The notes under the pieces were generated by a model, which had not been told where the DNA came from, ran no database searches, and saw only the letters and a list, made by a program, of their open reading frames with translations. Shown here in pieces: positions 16,292 to 24,134 of a DNA stretch of 35,470 nucleotides. The translations under genes and the position numbers were made by a program. The first letter of the stretch is position 1; each line of letters begins with the position of its first letter. Origin of the DNA: an uncultured Burkholderiales bacterium (lineage in GTDB: Bacteria > Pseudomonadota > Gammaproteobacteria > Burkholderiales > Casimicrobiaceae); assembly GCA_937944385.1 (NCBI GenBank), contig CALDYQ010000074.1, forward strand, positions 1 to 35,470, read 5' to 3'.

Positions 16292-17095
16292 ATGGCTCGA
16301 ACGAATGTGCTCGGCAGAAGCGCGCCGCATCGTCCGAGCGCGCCCGCCGAGGGACCGCTGCCGGGAGCGCTGCCAGGAACGCTGGCGCAGGCACCGAGCC
16401 GTGCCACGGAGCGTTCGCTCGACCTGCCACCGGCCACCCTTCACGAATGTCTGCGACCCCTGGGCGTGGAGCGTCGTTTCCAGGCCGGCGAAACGCTGTT
16501 CAACGCAGGGGAGCCCTTTCGCGCCCTGTACCTCCTGCGCGCCGGATCAGTGAAGCGGACGCTCCTGCAGCCTGACGGCCGGGAGCAGGTGCTCGGTTTC
16601 GCACTCTCGGGTGATCTGCTGGGGCTGGCCTCGCTCGGCGCCAGTCACTATCAGGCGACGGCCAAGGCGCTCGAGTTGTCCCTCGCGCTCGAAATTGCGC
16701 CCGAGCGCCTCGACCTCGCCTTGGCCGAGGATCCGCGCATTGGCGAATTGCTGCTCGCCCGGCTCGGCCATGCGCTACGCGAGCAGCATGGCTGGATGGT
16801 CACGCTTGGTGCCCTGTCGGCTGACGAGCGTGTCGCCTCCTTCCTGCTCGATCTCTCGGCACGCTTTCAGGTGCGCGGTTACTCGGGCGAGCGTTTCCTG
16901 CTCAAGATGACCCGCGCCGAGATCGGCGGGCTCTTGGGGCTGACGCTCGAGACCGTGAGCCGCGTGCTCTCGCGCTTCCAGCGCCGTGGTTGGATCCGCC
17001 TCGAGGGCCGTGAGGTCGCCATCGTCGCGCGCGATGCGCTCGCCCTCGCTGCCCGTGGCGCCATCGTCGAGGGTGCAGGCCATCGGCCAAACTGA
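16292..17095 (+). CDS. Crp/Fnr-family transcriptional regulator
   Basis: The 267-residue protein has a cyclic-nucleotide-binding-like beta-roll (about 48-165; RFQAGETLFNAGEPFRALYL, then VKRTLLQPDGREQVLGFALSGDLLGL). A long dimer helix and a winged helix (about 185-255) follow, with the FNR-type recognition motif MTRAEIGGLLGLTLETVSRV. Only one cysteine (Cys53) is present, so it cannot hold the 4Fe-4S cluster of true FNR. The recognition helix E--SR predicts binding to TTGAT-type half-sites, as found just upstream. ATG 16292 follows a perfect AAGGAGGT site (16279-16286); the first 45 residues are a Pro/Ala-rich extension. It converges with the FAD oxidase gene with five bases between stops. Confidence 0.9.
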   Translation: MARTNVLGRSAPHRPSAPAEGPLPGALPGTLAQAPSRATERSLDLPPATLHECLRPLGVERRFQAGETLFNAGEPFRALYLLRAGSVKRTLLQPDGREQVLGFALSGDLLGLASLGASHYQATAKALELSLALEIAPERLDLALAEDPRIGELLLARLGHALREQHGWMVTLGALSADERVASFLLDLSARFQVRGYSGERFLLKMTRAEIGGLLGLTLETVSRVLSRFQRRGWIRLEGREVAIVARDALALAARGAIVEGAGHRPN

Positions 17096-17100
17096 GCGAC

Positions 17101-18414
17101 TCACGCGTGCGGCGCGCACGAGGCGGTGACGCGTCGCCAGAATGAGGACGACAGGGCCGGATCGCGCAACGCCTCGAGTTCACGCCACTGCGGATACATT
17201 GCCTTGAAGGTTTCGGGGCGCATGCGCCGGTCCTTGGCCGGGTAGAGCCGCCCACCGGCTTCGAGTACGAGCCGGTCGGCGCGGTCGAGCACCTCGAACG
17301 TTCGCGTGTCCGGGCTGGGGATATCGAGCGCGACCGTCGTTCCGGCCATCGGGAAGGACAAGAGCCCCGGTGAGGCCACCGCGCCAAAGCGCTTGATGAC
17401 GGACAAATAGCTCGCCACCCCGGCCTCGCGCAAGAGGGCGATTACCCGCTCCACGTTGCGCGCTGCATTGTCTGTGGGCACGACGAACTGGTATTGGATG
17501 AAGCCGCAGCGGCCGTAGAGCCGGTTCCAGTCGGCGAGTCGATCGAGCGGCCAAAAGTAGACCCAGGGTGAGACCCGCCGTCGCGCGGCCGTGGCGGCCT
17601 GCTGGCTCCTGAAGTAGAGCGCATTGAAGAGTCGCGCGCTCGGTCGCCCGAGCAACCAGCGGGGCGGTGAGATCGGCGGCAGGCGGCGCGGCGTCGCCAG
17701 CGCGGAGAAAACACCTTCCGCTGCGACGAAACGCCCACGGAAAAACACACCGCGCAGGTGGCGATCGAGCGTGTCGAGCCAGCCGACGGTGAACGGCCAG
17801 GCGCTGCTGGCGTTTTCGAGTGCATGAAAGGCCTCGATGCCTCGGAAGACGAGCGTCTCCTGCTCGATCAGCGGCCCCGCCACCCGTTCGAGTCTGAGTT
17901 GCACGCGCTCGATGAGACCGGTGAGCCCCAGTCCGGCGACCGTGGCCGAGAAGAGCGCATCACCCGGAGCCAGTTCGAGCGCATCGGCCCGATCCGAGCG
18001 CAGGAGTGTGAGCGCAGTGACATGTCGGCCGAAGGTCCCCGTCGTTGCGTGATTCTTCCCGTGAACGTCGTTGGCGATCGCGCCGCCCAGAGTGACGAAG
18101 CGGGTGCCGGGCACCACGGGCGGAAACCAGCCACGCGGCAGGAAGGTCGCTGCGATGTCGGCGATCGTTGCACCGGCTTCGGCGCTCAGCAAACCGGTGG
18201 TTTCATCGAAGGCGAGCAGCCGGTCATGGCGAAACGTGTGCAGGAGCACCCCGCCATCGTTCACGCAGACATCGCCGTAGCTCCGGCCGAGTCCCCGCGG
18301 CAGCTGCGGCCGCGGGACTTCCGCCGTCGGCCGCGCCCCGAGATCGATGAAGCGATGGTCGTGGACCGGGGACATGCCGCGGCCCCAGGGCAGATCGAGC
18401 GAGAGTGGGATCAT
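17101..18414 (-). CDS. FAD-binding oxidase of the DprE1 type (decaprenylphosphoryl-ribose oxidase-like)
   Basis: The 437-residue protein matches DprE1 in order: PRGLGRSYGDVCVNDGG (39-55), VPGTRFVTLGGAIANDVHGK (101-120, VAO-type FAD domain), FIQYQFVVPTD (305-315), and GGRLYPAKDRRMRPETFKAMY (387-407) with a conserved lysine at 394. DprE1 oxidises polyprenyl-phospho-ribose at C2 and works with DprE2, whose likely homologue is encoded 3.5 kb away. The mycobacterial cysteine targeted by benzothiazinones appears to align with Ala362 here. A related proteobacterial sugar-lipid oxidase with a different substrate is possible. Both flanking genes are unrelated, and no phosphoribosyltransferase gene (UbiA type) is nearby. 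Confidence 0.82.
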   Translation of the reverse strand: MIPLSLDLPWGRGMSPVHDHRFIDLGARPTAEVPRPQLPRGLGRSYGDVCVNDGGVLLHTFRHDRLLAFDETTGLLSAEAGATIADIAATFLPRGWFPPVVPGTRFVTLGGAIANDVHGKNHATTGTFGRHVTALTLLRSDRADALELAPGDALFSATVAGLGLTGLIERVQLRLERVAGPLIEQETLVFRGIEAFHALENASSAWPFTVGWLDTLDRHLRGVFFRGRFVAAEGVFSALATPRRLPPISPPRWLLGRPSARLFNALYFRSQQAATAARRRVSPWVYFWPLDRLADWNRLYGRCGFIQYQFVVPTDNAARNVERVIALLREAGVASYLSVIKRFGAVASPGLLSFPMAGTTVALDIPSPDTRTFEVLDRADRLVLEAGGRLYPAKDRRMRPETFKAMYPQWRELEALRDPALSSSFWRRVTASCAPHA

Positions 18415-18448
18415 CGTGCCGACATTTGATACGGAATCCCCTGTGCCT

Positions 18449-18506
18449 GCGGGGGCGGGCGTTGAAACCGCCGTGATTGCGGTTGGCCCGGGCGGAGCGC
18501 CCCCGC
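18449..18506. other. Nested inverted repeats in the Mrr - FAD oxidase gap
   Basis: An outer 8-bp perfect repeat (GCGGGGGC 18449-18456 with GCCCCCGC 18499-18506) encloses an inner 6-bp perfect repeat (AACCGC 18466-18471 with GCGGTT 18479-18484). A competing small hairpin GGGCG-GAG-CGCCC overlaps the right arm. There is no T run on either side, so it is not a standard terminator. It lies between the Mrr-type gene stop and the FAD oxidase start, both on the minus strand, and may be a transcript-end or leader structure. Confidence 0.6.
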
Positions 18507-18516
18507 TTGTTGCAGA

Positions 18517-19428
18517 TCAGCGGGGAACTGCGGGCCGCTTCGGCATTGTGTGGCGACACTGGGGAAACCTCTCGCAACCCCAGAAGGTGGGCGCGCCCCG
18601 CTTGCCGCCGCGCTCGACCATCTTCGCACCGCAGGCGCCACACGTCTGGCGCCACCACTCCCCTTCGGTTGCGACCTCGAGCAGCGCTGCCTGCTGCTCA
18701 GGCGTACGCCGTGCGATCAGCTCGAGCAGTTGCCGGGTACCGATCAGATGAATGCCGTGGTTGCGTGCGTAGGCAATCGCGTCATTGGTGATGTCGGCTG
18801 TCGTGACGAACTGTGCCCGCTTCAGGCGATCCTCCTGCATCACCTTGTGCAGGGCCTGGAGCTTCTCCACACCGATCGGTCGGTCGCGCCAGTAGCGGCA
18901 CTGGACGACGCCGATCGGAGTCTCGGGTGCGTTGGGCGTGGCAAGCCAGATGTCGACACCACCATTGACGCCATGCGGCTTGATACGCGTGATGAAACCC
19001 GCCTGTGTGTAGAGGGCCTCTACGACCACCTCGAAGCGGCGCCAGTCGAGATTCAGGATGAGGGCCTCGGACCATTCCAGGGGCGCGAACGGTGGGGGAA
19101 TGTAGACCGCGGCCCGCTCGGTTGTGCCCGTTCTGGCCTTGGCACGCTGGCTCAGCCCGCGCGCGGTCTCGTAGAAGCGGCGCACGTAGTCGGTATCCAC
19201 CGACTTCGGACCGCCCTGTGCGTCGCGTGCCGCCCACGCGAACATCGCAAGCCCGAGCAGCAGGATCAGAAACCCTGCGCCCACGAGCCAGGCCGCGAGG
19301 GGCGGTCCAGCCCACAGGGCGCTCGCCGCTGCGACCCCGGCGCCCACGAGCGTCACATGCAGGGCCGCGCGCTGACGCGAGCGATCGGATTTCAATCGCG
19401 GGGAGGGCTGCGTTTGCGCGGTGTTCAT
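18517..19428 (-). CDS. Membrane-anchored Mrr-type endonuclease-fold protein with zinc ribbon
   Basis: The 303-residue protein has two adjacent N-terminal membrane helices (about 22-67). An Mrr-like nuclease domain follows (about 125-240; DWRRFEVVVEALYTQAGF, GGVDIWL with Asp159, VVQCRYW), then a C-terminal topoisomerase-type zinc ribbon with Cys263, Cys266, Cys285 and Cys291. Mrr-fold proteins cut DNA, often modified DNA, through a D-(E/Q)xK centre. Here the QxK motif reads Gln176-Cys-Arg178, so the lysine is replaced and activity is uncertain. ATG 19428 is chosen over the upstream open frame to 19542 because the extension is Arg/Ser/Pro junk-like. No methyltransferase or other restriction partner is adjacent. 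Confidence 0.85.
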   Translation of the reverse strand: MNTAQTQPSPRLKSDRSRQRAALHVTLVGAGVAAASALWAGPPLAAWLVGAGFLILLLGLAMFAWAARDAQGGPKSVDTDYVRRFYETARGLSQRAKARTGTTERAAVYIPPPFAPLEWSEALILNLDWRRFEVVVEALYTQAGFITRIKPHGVNGGVDIWLATPNAPETPIGVVQCRYWRDRPIGVEKLQALHKVMQEDRLKRAQFVTTADITNDAIAYARNHGIHLIGTRQLLELIARRTPEQQAALLEVATEGEWWRQTCGACGAKMVERGGKRGAPTFWGCERFPQCRHTMPKRPAVPR

Positions 19429-19637
19429 CGAGGATTGGAGGGTCGTGATCAGGGCGCGGTCAGGAGCGCGCGAGGGAAGTCTACGCCGTGGCGAAGTCAG
19501 TGCTTGACTGCAGGGGACGATTGACCGGCGGGGGGTCGACACACGGTTGGGCAGGCCATGTGTTTGGTCGTTCCCGATGCGACGAGCATGACCTGAAAGT
19601 CACAATCGCTCATCCCGACAAGAAGAAGAGAGTCGCA

Positions 19638-21293
19638 GTGAGCGAGCACTCAGTCCATCGCGGCGCGCACGAAGTGGTTCGCGCCCTTGCCCGAGCCGGG
19701 ATCCGCCAGCTGTTTTCCCTGTCGGGCAACCACATCATGCCGATCTACGACGCGCTGATCGGCAGCGGTATCGCGCTGCGGCACGTCCGGCATGAGGCCG
19801 CGGCCGTGCACATGGCTGAGGCCTGCGCCCGCGTGAGCGGGGAGGTGGGGGTGGCGCTGGTCACCGGGGGGCCGGGCCACGCCAACGCCTGCGCAGCGCT
19901 GTATTCGGCCCTTCTCGCGGAGTCGCCGGTCGTGCTTCTGTCCGGACATGCGCCTCTGTCACGGCTGGGGCGGGGTGCCTTCCAGGAGATGCGTCAGGTC
20001 GAAATGGCGGCCACGGTCTGCAAGGCCGCGTGGCTCGCACAGTCGGCACACGGGCTCGCGACCGACGTCGCGCGCGCCGTCGCACTCGCGCGCTCGGGTC
20101 GGCCGGGGCCGGTGCATGTGAGCCTGCCGGTGGATCTCCTGACCGCCGCCGTGGAGGGGGGCGCCCTGACGGCCGTCAGCGAGTTTGAGCCGCGTCCGAT
20201 CCCGCTGGCTGCGGAGGAGGCCGAGCGGATCGGCCGCGCGCTCGCCGAGGCGCGTCATCCATTGGTCCTGATCGGTCCGGGCCTGCTTACGCGGCAAGGC
20301 CGAAAGCTCGCCGCGTCACTCGAGTCGGGGTTGGGCGTGCCGGTCATCGGCATGCAGAGTCCTCGCGGCATTGACGATCCGGCGCTCGGTCGGCTGCGTG
20401 CCCTGCTGCCCGAGGTCGACTGCGTGCTCCTGCTGGGCAAGCGGCTCGATTTCACGGTGGCCTTCGGCGAAGCGCCGTTCGACGCCGATTGCCGCTGGCT
20501 GCAGATCGACTGTGACTCGGCCGAGCGCGCCAACGCGCGCGACGGCCTCGGCTCACGCCTTGAGGTCAGCGCGGACACGGTGGATGTGCCCACCGCGATG
20601 GGCGGCTTGCTTGCGGCTGGCGTGCGGCTCGGAAACGATCCGGATCGGCATGCTGCGTGGCGGGAGGTCGTGCGCACGGCCCTCGCCTGCCGCCCGGTGC
20701 CACCCGAGAATGGCGCGGTCGACAACGGGCGGCTTCATCCGGCGCAGTTTCTGGCACCGTTCGCGCGTCTGCTTGCCACACAACGCGACGCCGTGTTCGT
20801 GGGCGATGGCGGCGAGTTTGGTCAGTGGGCGCAGGCGATGCTCGACGCACCCCATCGACTCATCAACGGCGTGGCGGGCGGCATTGGCGCCTCGATTCCC
20901 ATGGCGTTGGGTGCGCGCGCTGCGCTCGGCCCGAGCCACGGCTGCCCAGTCATCGCCGCCCTTGGCGATGGAAGCTTCGGCTTCCACGCGAGCGAGCTCG
21001 ATACCGCCGTGCGTCACGACCTGCCGGTGATCGTGCTCATCGGGAACGATGCACGCTGGAACGCCGAGCACCAGACTCAACTGCGAGAGTACGGCCCTGA
21101 GCGGACGCACGGCTGCGAACTGCTGCCGACCCGCTACGACCAAGTGGCCGCCGCCTTGGGGGTCGAAGGGATCCACGTGACCGATGCACGATCGCTCACC
21201 GAGGCAGTGGCTGCAGCAGAGCGCGCCATTGCGACCGGCCGATCGCTCTGCATCAGCGCCATGATCGATGGGGTGGCTGCTCCGCGCGCCTGA
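19638..21293 (+). CDS. Thiamine-diphosphate-dependent enzyme, acetolactate-synthase-like
   Basis: The 551-residue protein has the three-domain ThDP fold. The N-terminal Pyr domain includes the catalytic glutamate region VRHEAAAVHMAEACARVSG, the central domain has PLVLIGPGLLTRQG, and the C-terminal PP domain has the ThDP/Mg motif GDGSFGFHASELDTAVRHDL ending in the key Asn of GNDARWN. The family includes acetolactate synthase, oxalyl-CoA decarboxylase, benzoylformate decarboxylase and glyoxylate carboligase; GNDARWNAEHQ is not enough to pick one. No acetolactate synthase small subunit (ilvH/ilvN) is adjacent, so a role in branched-chain amino acid synthesis is doubtful. GTG 19638 gives the normal family N-terminus; an AAGAAGAAGAG stretch lies upstream. 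It converges with glmS. Confidence 0.83.
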   Translation: MSEHSVHRGAHEVVRALARAGIRQLFSLSGNHIMPIYDALIGSGIALRHVRHEAAAVHMAEACARVSGEVGVALVTGGPGHANACAALYSALLAESPVVLLSGHAPLSRLGRGAFQEMRQVEMAATVCKAAWLAQSAHGLATDVARAVALARSGRPGPVHVSLPVDLLTAAVEGGALTAVSEFEPRPIPLAAEEAERIGRALAEARHPLVLIGPGLLTRQGRKLAASLESGLGVPVIGMQSPRGIDDPALGRLRALLPEVDCVLLLGKRLDFTVAFGEAPFDADCRWLQIDCDSAERANARDGLGSRLEVSADTVDVPTAMGGLLAAGVRLGNDPDRHAAWREVVRTALACRPVPPENGAVDNGRLHPAQFLAPFARLLATQRDAVFVGDGGEFGQWAQAMLDAPHRLINGVAGGIGASIPMALGARAALGPSHGCPVIAALGDGSFGFHASELDTAVRHDLPVIVLIGNDARWNAEHQTQLREYGPERTHGCELLPTRYDQVAAALGVEGIHVTDARSLTEAVAAAERAIATGRSLCISAMIDGVAAPRA

Positions 21294-21314
21294 CCGCTGA
21301 CGGCGCGCTGCGCG

Positions 21315-23153
21315 TCATTCGACGGTGACACTCTTGGCCAGATTTCTGGGTTTATCGACGTCTGTCCCTCGTTGGGTCGCCGTGTGATAGGCGAGCAACT
21401 GGAGCGGCACCACGTGCAGGATCGGCGAGAGCGCCCCGTAGTGTTCCGGCAGTCGGATCACGTGCACGCCCTCGCTCGGGGTGACACGGCTGTCGTCGTC
21501 GGCGAAGACATAGAGCTCGCCGCCGCGGGCGCGGACTTCCTGCATGTTGCTCTTGAGCTTTTCGATCAAGGCGTCGTTGGGGGCGACGACGACCACGGGC
21601 ATCGCCCCGGTGACGAGCGCGAGCGGTCCGTGCTTGAGCTCCCCGGCCGGATAGGCCTCGGCGTGGATGTAGCTGATCTCCTTCAACTTGAGCGCGCCCT
21701 CGAGCGCGATCGGGTAATGCAGCCCGCGGCCGAGAAAAAGGGCGTTCTCCTTGCGTGCGAATTCTTCGGCCCAGGCGATGATCTGCGGCTCCTGCGCGAG
21801 CACGCGCCCGAGGGCGACCGGCAGATGCCGGAGTGCCTCGAGCTGCCGGGCTTCGGCCTCGGGCTCGAGCCGTCCGCGCAGCTTGGCGAGCGTGAGCGTG
21901 AGCAGGAAGAGCGCGGCGAGTTGGGTCGTGAAGGCCTTGGTCGAGGCGACCCCGATCTCGACCCCGGCGCGCGTGATGTAGGCGAGCGCACATTCGCGCA
22001 CCATGGCGCTCGTCGCGACGTTGCAGATCGTAAGCGTCTGCTTCATGCCGAGCGATTGCGCGTGGCGAAGTGCTGCGAGCGTGTCGGCCGTCTCGCCGGA
22101 CTGGGAGATCGTGACCACGAGTGTCCGTGGGTCCGGCACGCTTTCGCGGTAGCGGTATTCGCTCGCGATCTCCACTGCGGTCGGGATGCCTGCGATCGCT
22201 TCGAGCCAGTATCGGGCGGTGAGTCCGCTGTAGTAGCTCGTCCCGCAGGCGAGGATCAGCACACGATCGATGGCGGAGAACACCGATGAGGCTGCAGCGC
22301 CAAAGAGCGCCGGCGTGATCGCTCCGACGCCTTCGAGCGTGTCGGCGAGCGCGCGCGGCTGCTCGAAGATCTCCTTCTGCATGTAGTGGCGGTACGGGCC
22401 GAGTTCGACCGCGCCCGAATGCGCCTGTACGATGCGGACGGGGCGTTCCTCGGGAGCGAGCGCGCGCCCCGTGTGGTCGGTGATCCGGAGGCGGTCGCGG
22501 GCCACATCGACCACATCGCCTTCTTCGAGGTAGATGATGCGGTCGGTCACGCCCACAAGGGCCATGGCATCCGAGGCAAGGAAGTGCTCCCCGCCTCCGA
22601 CACCCACGACGAGCGGCGAGCCGGCCCGTGCACCGACCACCCGATCGGGCTCGTCGCGGCAGAACACGGCGATCGCGTAGGCGCCCTCGAGCCGGGCGAC
22701 TGCGGCCCGCACGGCGGCGAGCAGGTCGCCGTCGTAGTGGTGATCGATGAGGTGCGCGATGACCTCGGTGTCCGTCTGGCTCGTAAAGGTGTAGCCAAGC
22801 GAGCGCAGCTCGCCGCGGAGCGTGTCGTGGTTCTCGATGATGCCGTTGTGTACGAGCGCGATGCGCGGCATGGCCGCATTCGGAGAGAAGTGCGGGTGCG
22901 CATTGGCGACTGCAGGTGCGCCGTGGGTAGCCCAGCGCGTGTGCGCGATGCCGGTCGTTGCAGCGAGATCGGTGGCCTCGATCTCGCGGGCGAGCTCATC
23001 GACGCGGCTCACGGTCCGCGCCCGGGCCAGCGTGCCGTCCTTGTGAACCGCCACCCCGCACGAGTCGTAGCCGCGGTATTCGAGCCGGCGCAGGCCTTCG
23101 ACGAGGACGGGGGTGATGTTGCGGGCCGAGACCGCAGCGACGATGCCACACAT
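21315..23153 (-). CDS. glmS: Glutamine--fructose-6-phosphate aminotransferase (isomerising)
   Basis: The 612-residue protein is full length. It starts [12 protein letters not shown] with the N-terminal nucleophile Cys2 of the glutaminase domain, has the [13 protein letters not shown] motif, and two SIS sugar-isomerase domains ([31 protein letters not shown]). It ends [15 protein letters not shown], the invariant C-terminus. It makes glucosamine-6-phosphate, the first step toward UDP-GlcNAc for peptidoglycan and lipopolysaccharide. No glmU is adjacent and no riboswitch was recognised in the 102-base gap upstream. It follows the universal stress protein gene on the same strand. Confidence 0.96.
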   Translation of the reverse strand: MCGIVAAVSARNITPVLVEGLRRLEYRGYDSCGVAVHKDGTLARARTVSRVDELAREIEATDLAATTGIAHTRWATHGAPAVANAHPHFSPNAAMPRIALVHNGIIENHDTLRGELRSLGYTFTSQTDTEVIAHLIDHHYDGDLLAAVRAAVARLEGAYAIAVFCRDEPDRVVGARAGSPLVVGVGGGEHFLASDAMALVGVTDRIIYLEEGDVVDVARDRLRITDHTGRALAPEERPVRIVQAHSGAVELGPYRHYMQKEIFEQPRALADTLEGVGAITPALFGAAASSVFSAIDRVLILACGTSYYSGLTARYWLEAIAGIPTAVEIASEYRYRESVPDPRTLVVTISQSGETADTLAALRHAQSLGMKQTLTICNVATSAMVRECALAYITRAGVEIGVASTKAFTTQLAALFLLTLTLAKLRGRLEPEAEARQLEALRHLPVALGRVLAQEPQIIAWAEEFARKENALFLGRGLHYPIALEGALKLKEISYIHAEAYPAGELKHGPLALVTGAMPVVVVAPNDALIEKLKSNMQEVRARGGELYVFADDDSRVTPSEGVHVIRLPEHYGALSPILHVVPLQLLAYHTATQRGTDVDKPRNLAKSVTVE

Positions 23154-23255
23154 GGCGAGCGCCTCGTTGGATGACAGACAAGATGGGAAGGAAATGTAGC
23201 CCTTCGTCAGGCCCGTCAGAGGGCCCGAACGGGGTGCGTCGCGCGCAGCAGCGGG

Positions 23256-24119
23256 CTATCTCAGCAACAACGTGGGTACTGCGGACGAGCGCAGCAGATC
23301 CGCGGTCTTGCTGCCCAACAGCAGGCTGCGCAGCGGGGAGTGTCCGAATGCGCCCATGATGAGCAGATCGACCGATTGCTCCTTGACCGTGCTCGCGACG
23401 ACGCTTTCGGGGTCCCCGGGAATCAAGGCGGCGGTGGCGGCGAAGCCCGCTGCTTCGAGCGTCGATCGTGCCCACTCGAGCTGTCGTCGACTGTCCTGCC
23501 TTTCCTTGCCGGACATCAGGACGTGGATCGACAGCCCACGAAAGAGCGGGCTGGTCGCGACCATCTGCACCCCACGCCGCGTGACTGCGCTGCCGTCGAA
23601 GGCAATCATGACCCGTTCAGGCACCCTGAAGCCCTCGGTCACCGTGAGGATCGGTCGTTGCAGCGCGCGCACGACACGTTCGACGTTTCGTCCGAGGTCG
23701 CGCAACGTCTGCTCGGCGGCCTCGCCGCGGCGTCCCAGCACGACCAATTGCACGCCTTCTTGGCGTTCGGTGAGCGTCTCTTCGAGTTCACCGTGGCGCT
23801 GGCGCACGTCGACCTGCGCGACCCCTGCAGCGACTGCGCGCTCGCGGAGTCGGTTGAGAAAGATGCGACCGCTCTCGCGCGCGGCCTTGGTCCGCGCTGC
23901 ATCCTCGGCCGAGAGCTTGTTGAGCAGGTTCTCCTGGGCATCGATGCCGATTGCGCCGCTGTGGTCCTCTCCGCTTGCGCGCTCAGGGTGACGGTCGATG
24001 ACGTACAGGAACTCAAGCAGCGCATCCAGTCGTCGGGCTGCCCAGGACGCATAGTCGGCCACGTACTCGGCAAAACGCGACTGGTCGACACAGGCGAGGA
24101 TTTTGTTGTCGTCGGTCAT
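23256..24119 (-). CDS. Tandem-domain universal stress protein
   Basis: The 287-residue protein consists of two UspA domains. The first begins NKILACVDQSRFAEYVADYA and ends near LGRRGEAAEQTLRDLGRNVERV; the second begins ERVMIAFDGSAVTRRGV and ends GAFGHSPLRSLLLGSKTADLL, which fits the ATP-binding pattern GxxG-x9-G(S/T). Such proteins bind ATP and modulate stress responses or a partner protein. It starts 15 bases after the SulP transporter stop with a GAGAGGGG ribosome site, so both genes form one transcript. The pairing SulP plus Usp is common in proteobacteria and suggests the Usp protein regulates the transporter (inference). Confidence 0.93.
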   Translation of the reverse strand: MTDDNKILACVDQSRFAEYVADYASWAARRLDALLEFLYVIDRHPERASGEDHSGAIGIDAQENLLNKLSAEDAARTKAARESGRIFLNRLRERAVAAGVAQVDVRQRHGELEETLTERQEGVQLVVLGRRGEAAEQTLRDLGRNVERVVRALQRPILTVTEGFRVPERVMIAFDGSAVTRRGVQMVATSPLFRGLSIHVLMSGKERQDSRRQLEWARSTLEAAGFAATAALIPGDPESVVASTVKEQSVDLLIMGAFGHSPLRSLLLGSKTADLLRSSAVPTLLLR

Positions 24120-24134
24120 GAAGCGTCCCCTCTC

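Noticed and set aside
12829-17095. Transposon or genomic island between the DprE-like genes
   Set aside because: No transposase, integrase, terminal inverted repeats or target duplications were found, so only gene order suggests an insertion.
16292-17095. Oxygen-sensing FNR with 4Fe-4S cluster
   Set aside because: Only one cysteine is present in the whole protein, so the cluster cannot be bound.
21315-23174. glmS-like riboswitch or ribozyme upstream of glmS
   Set aside because: The 102-base gap is too short and shows no recognisable ribozyme core; such ribozymes are typical of Gram-positive bacteria.
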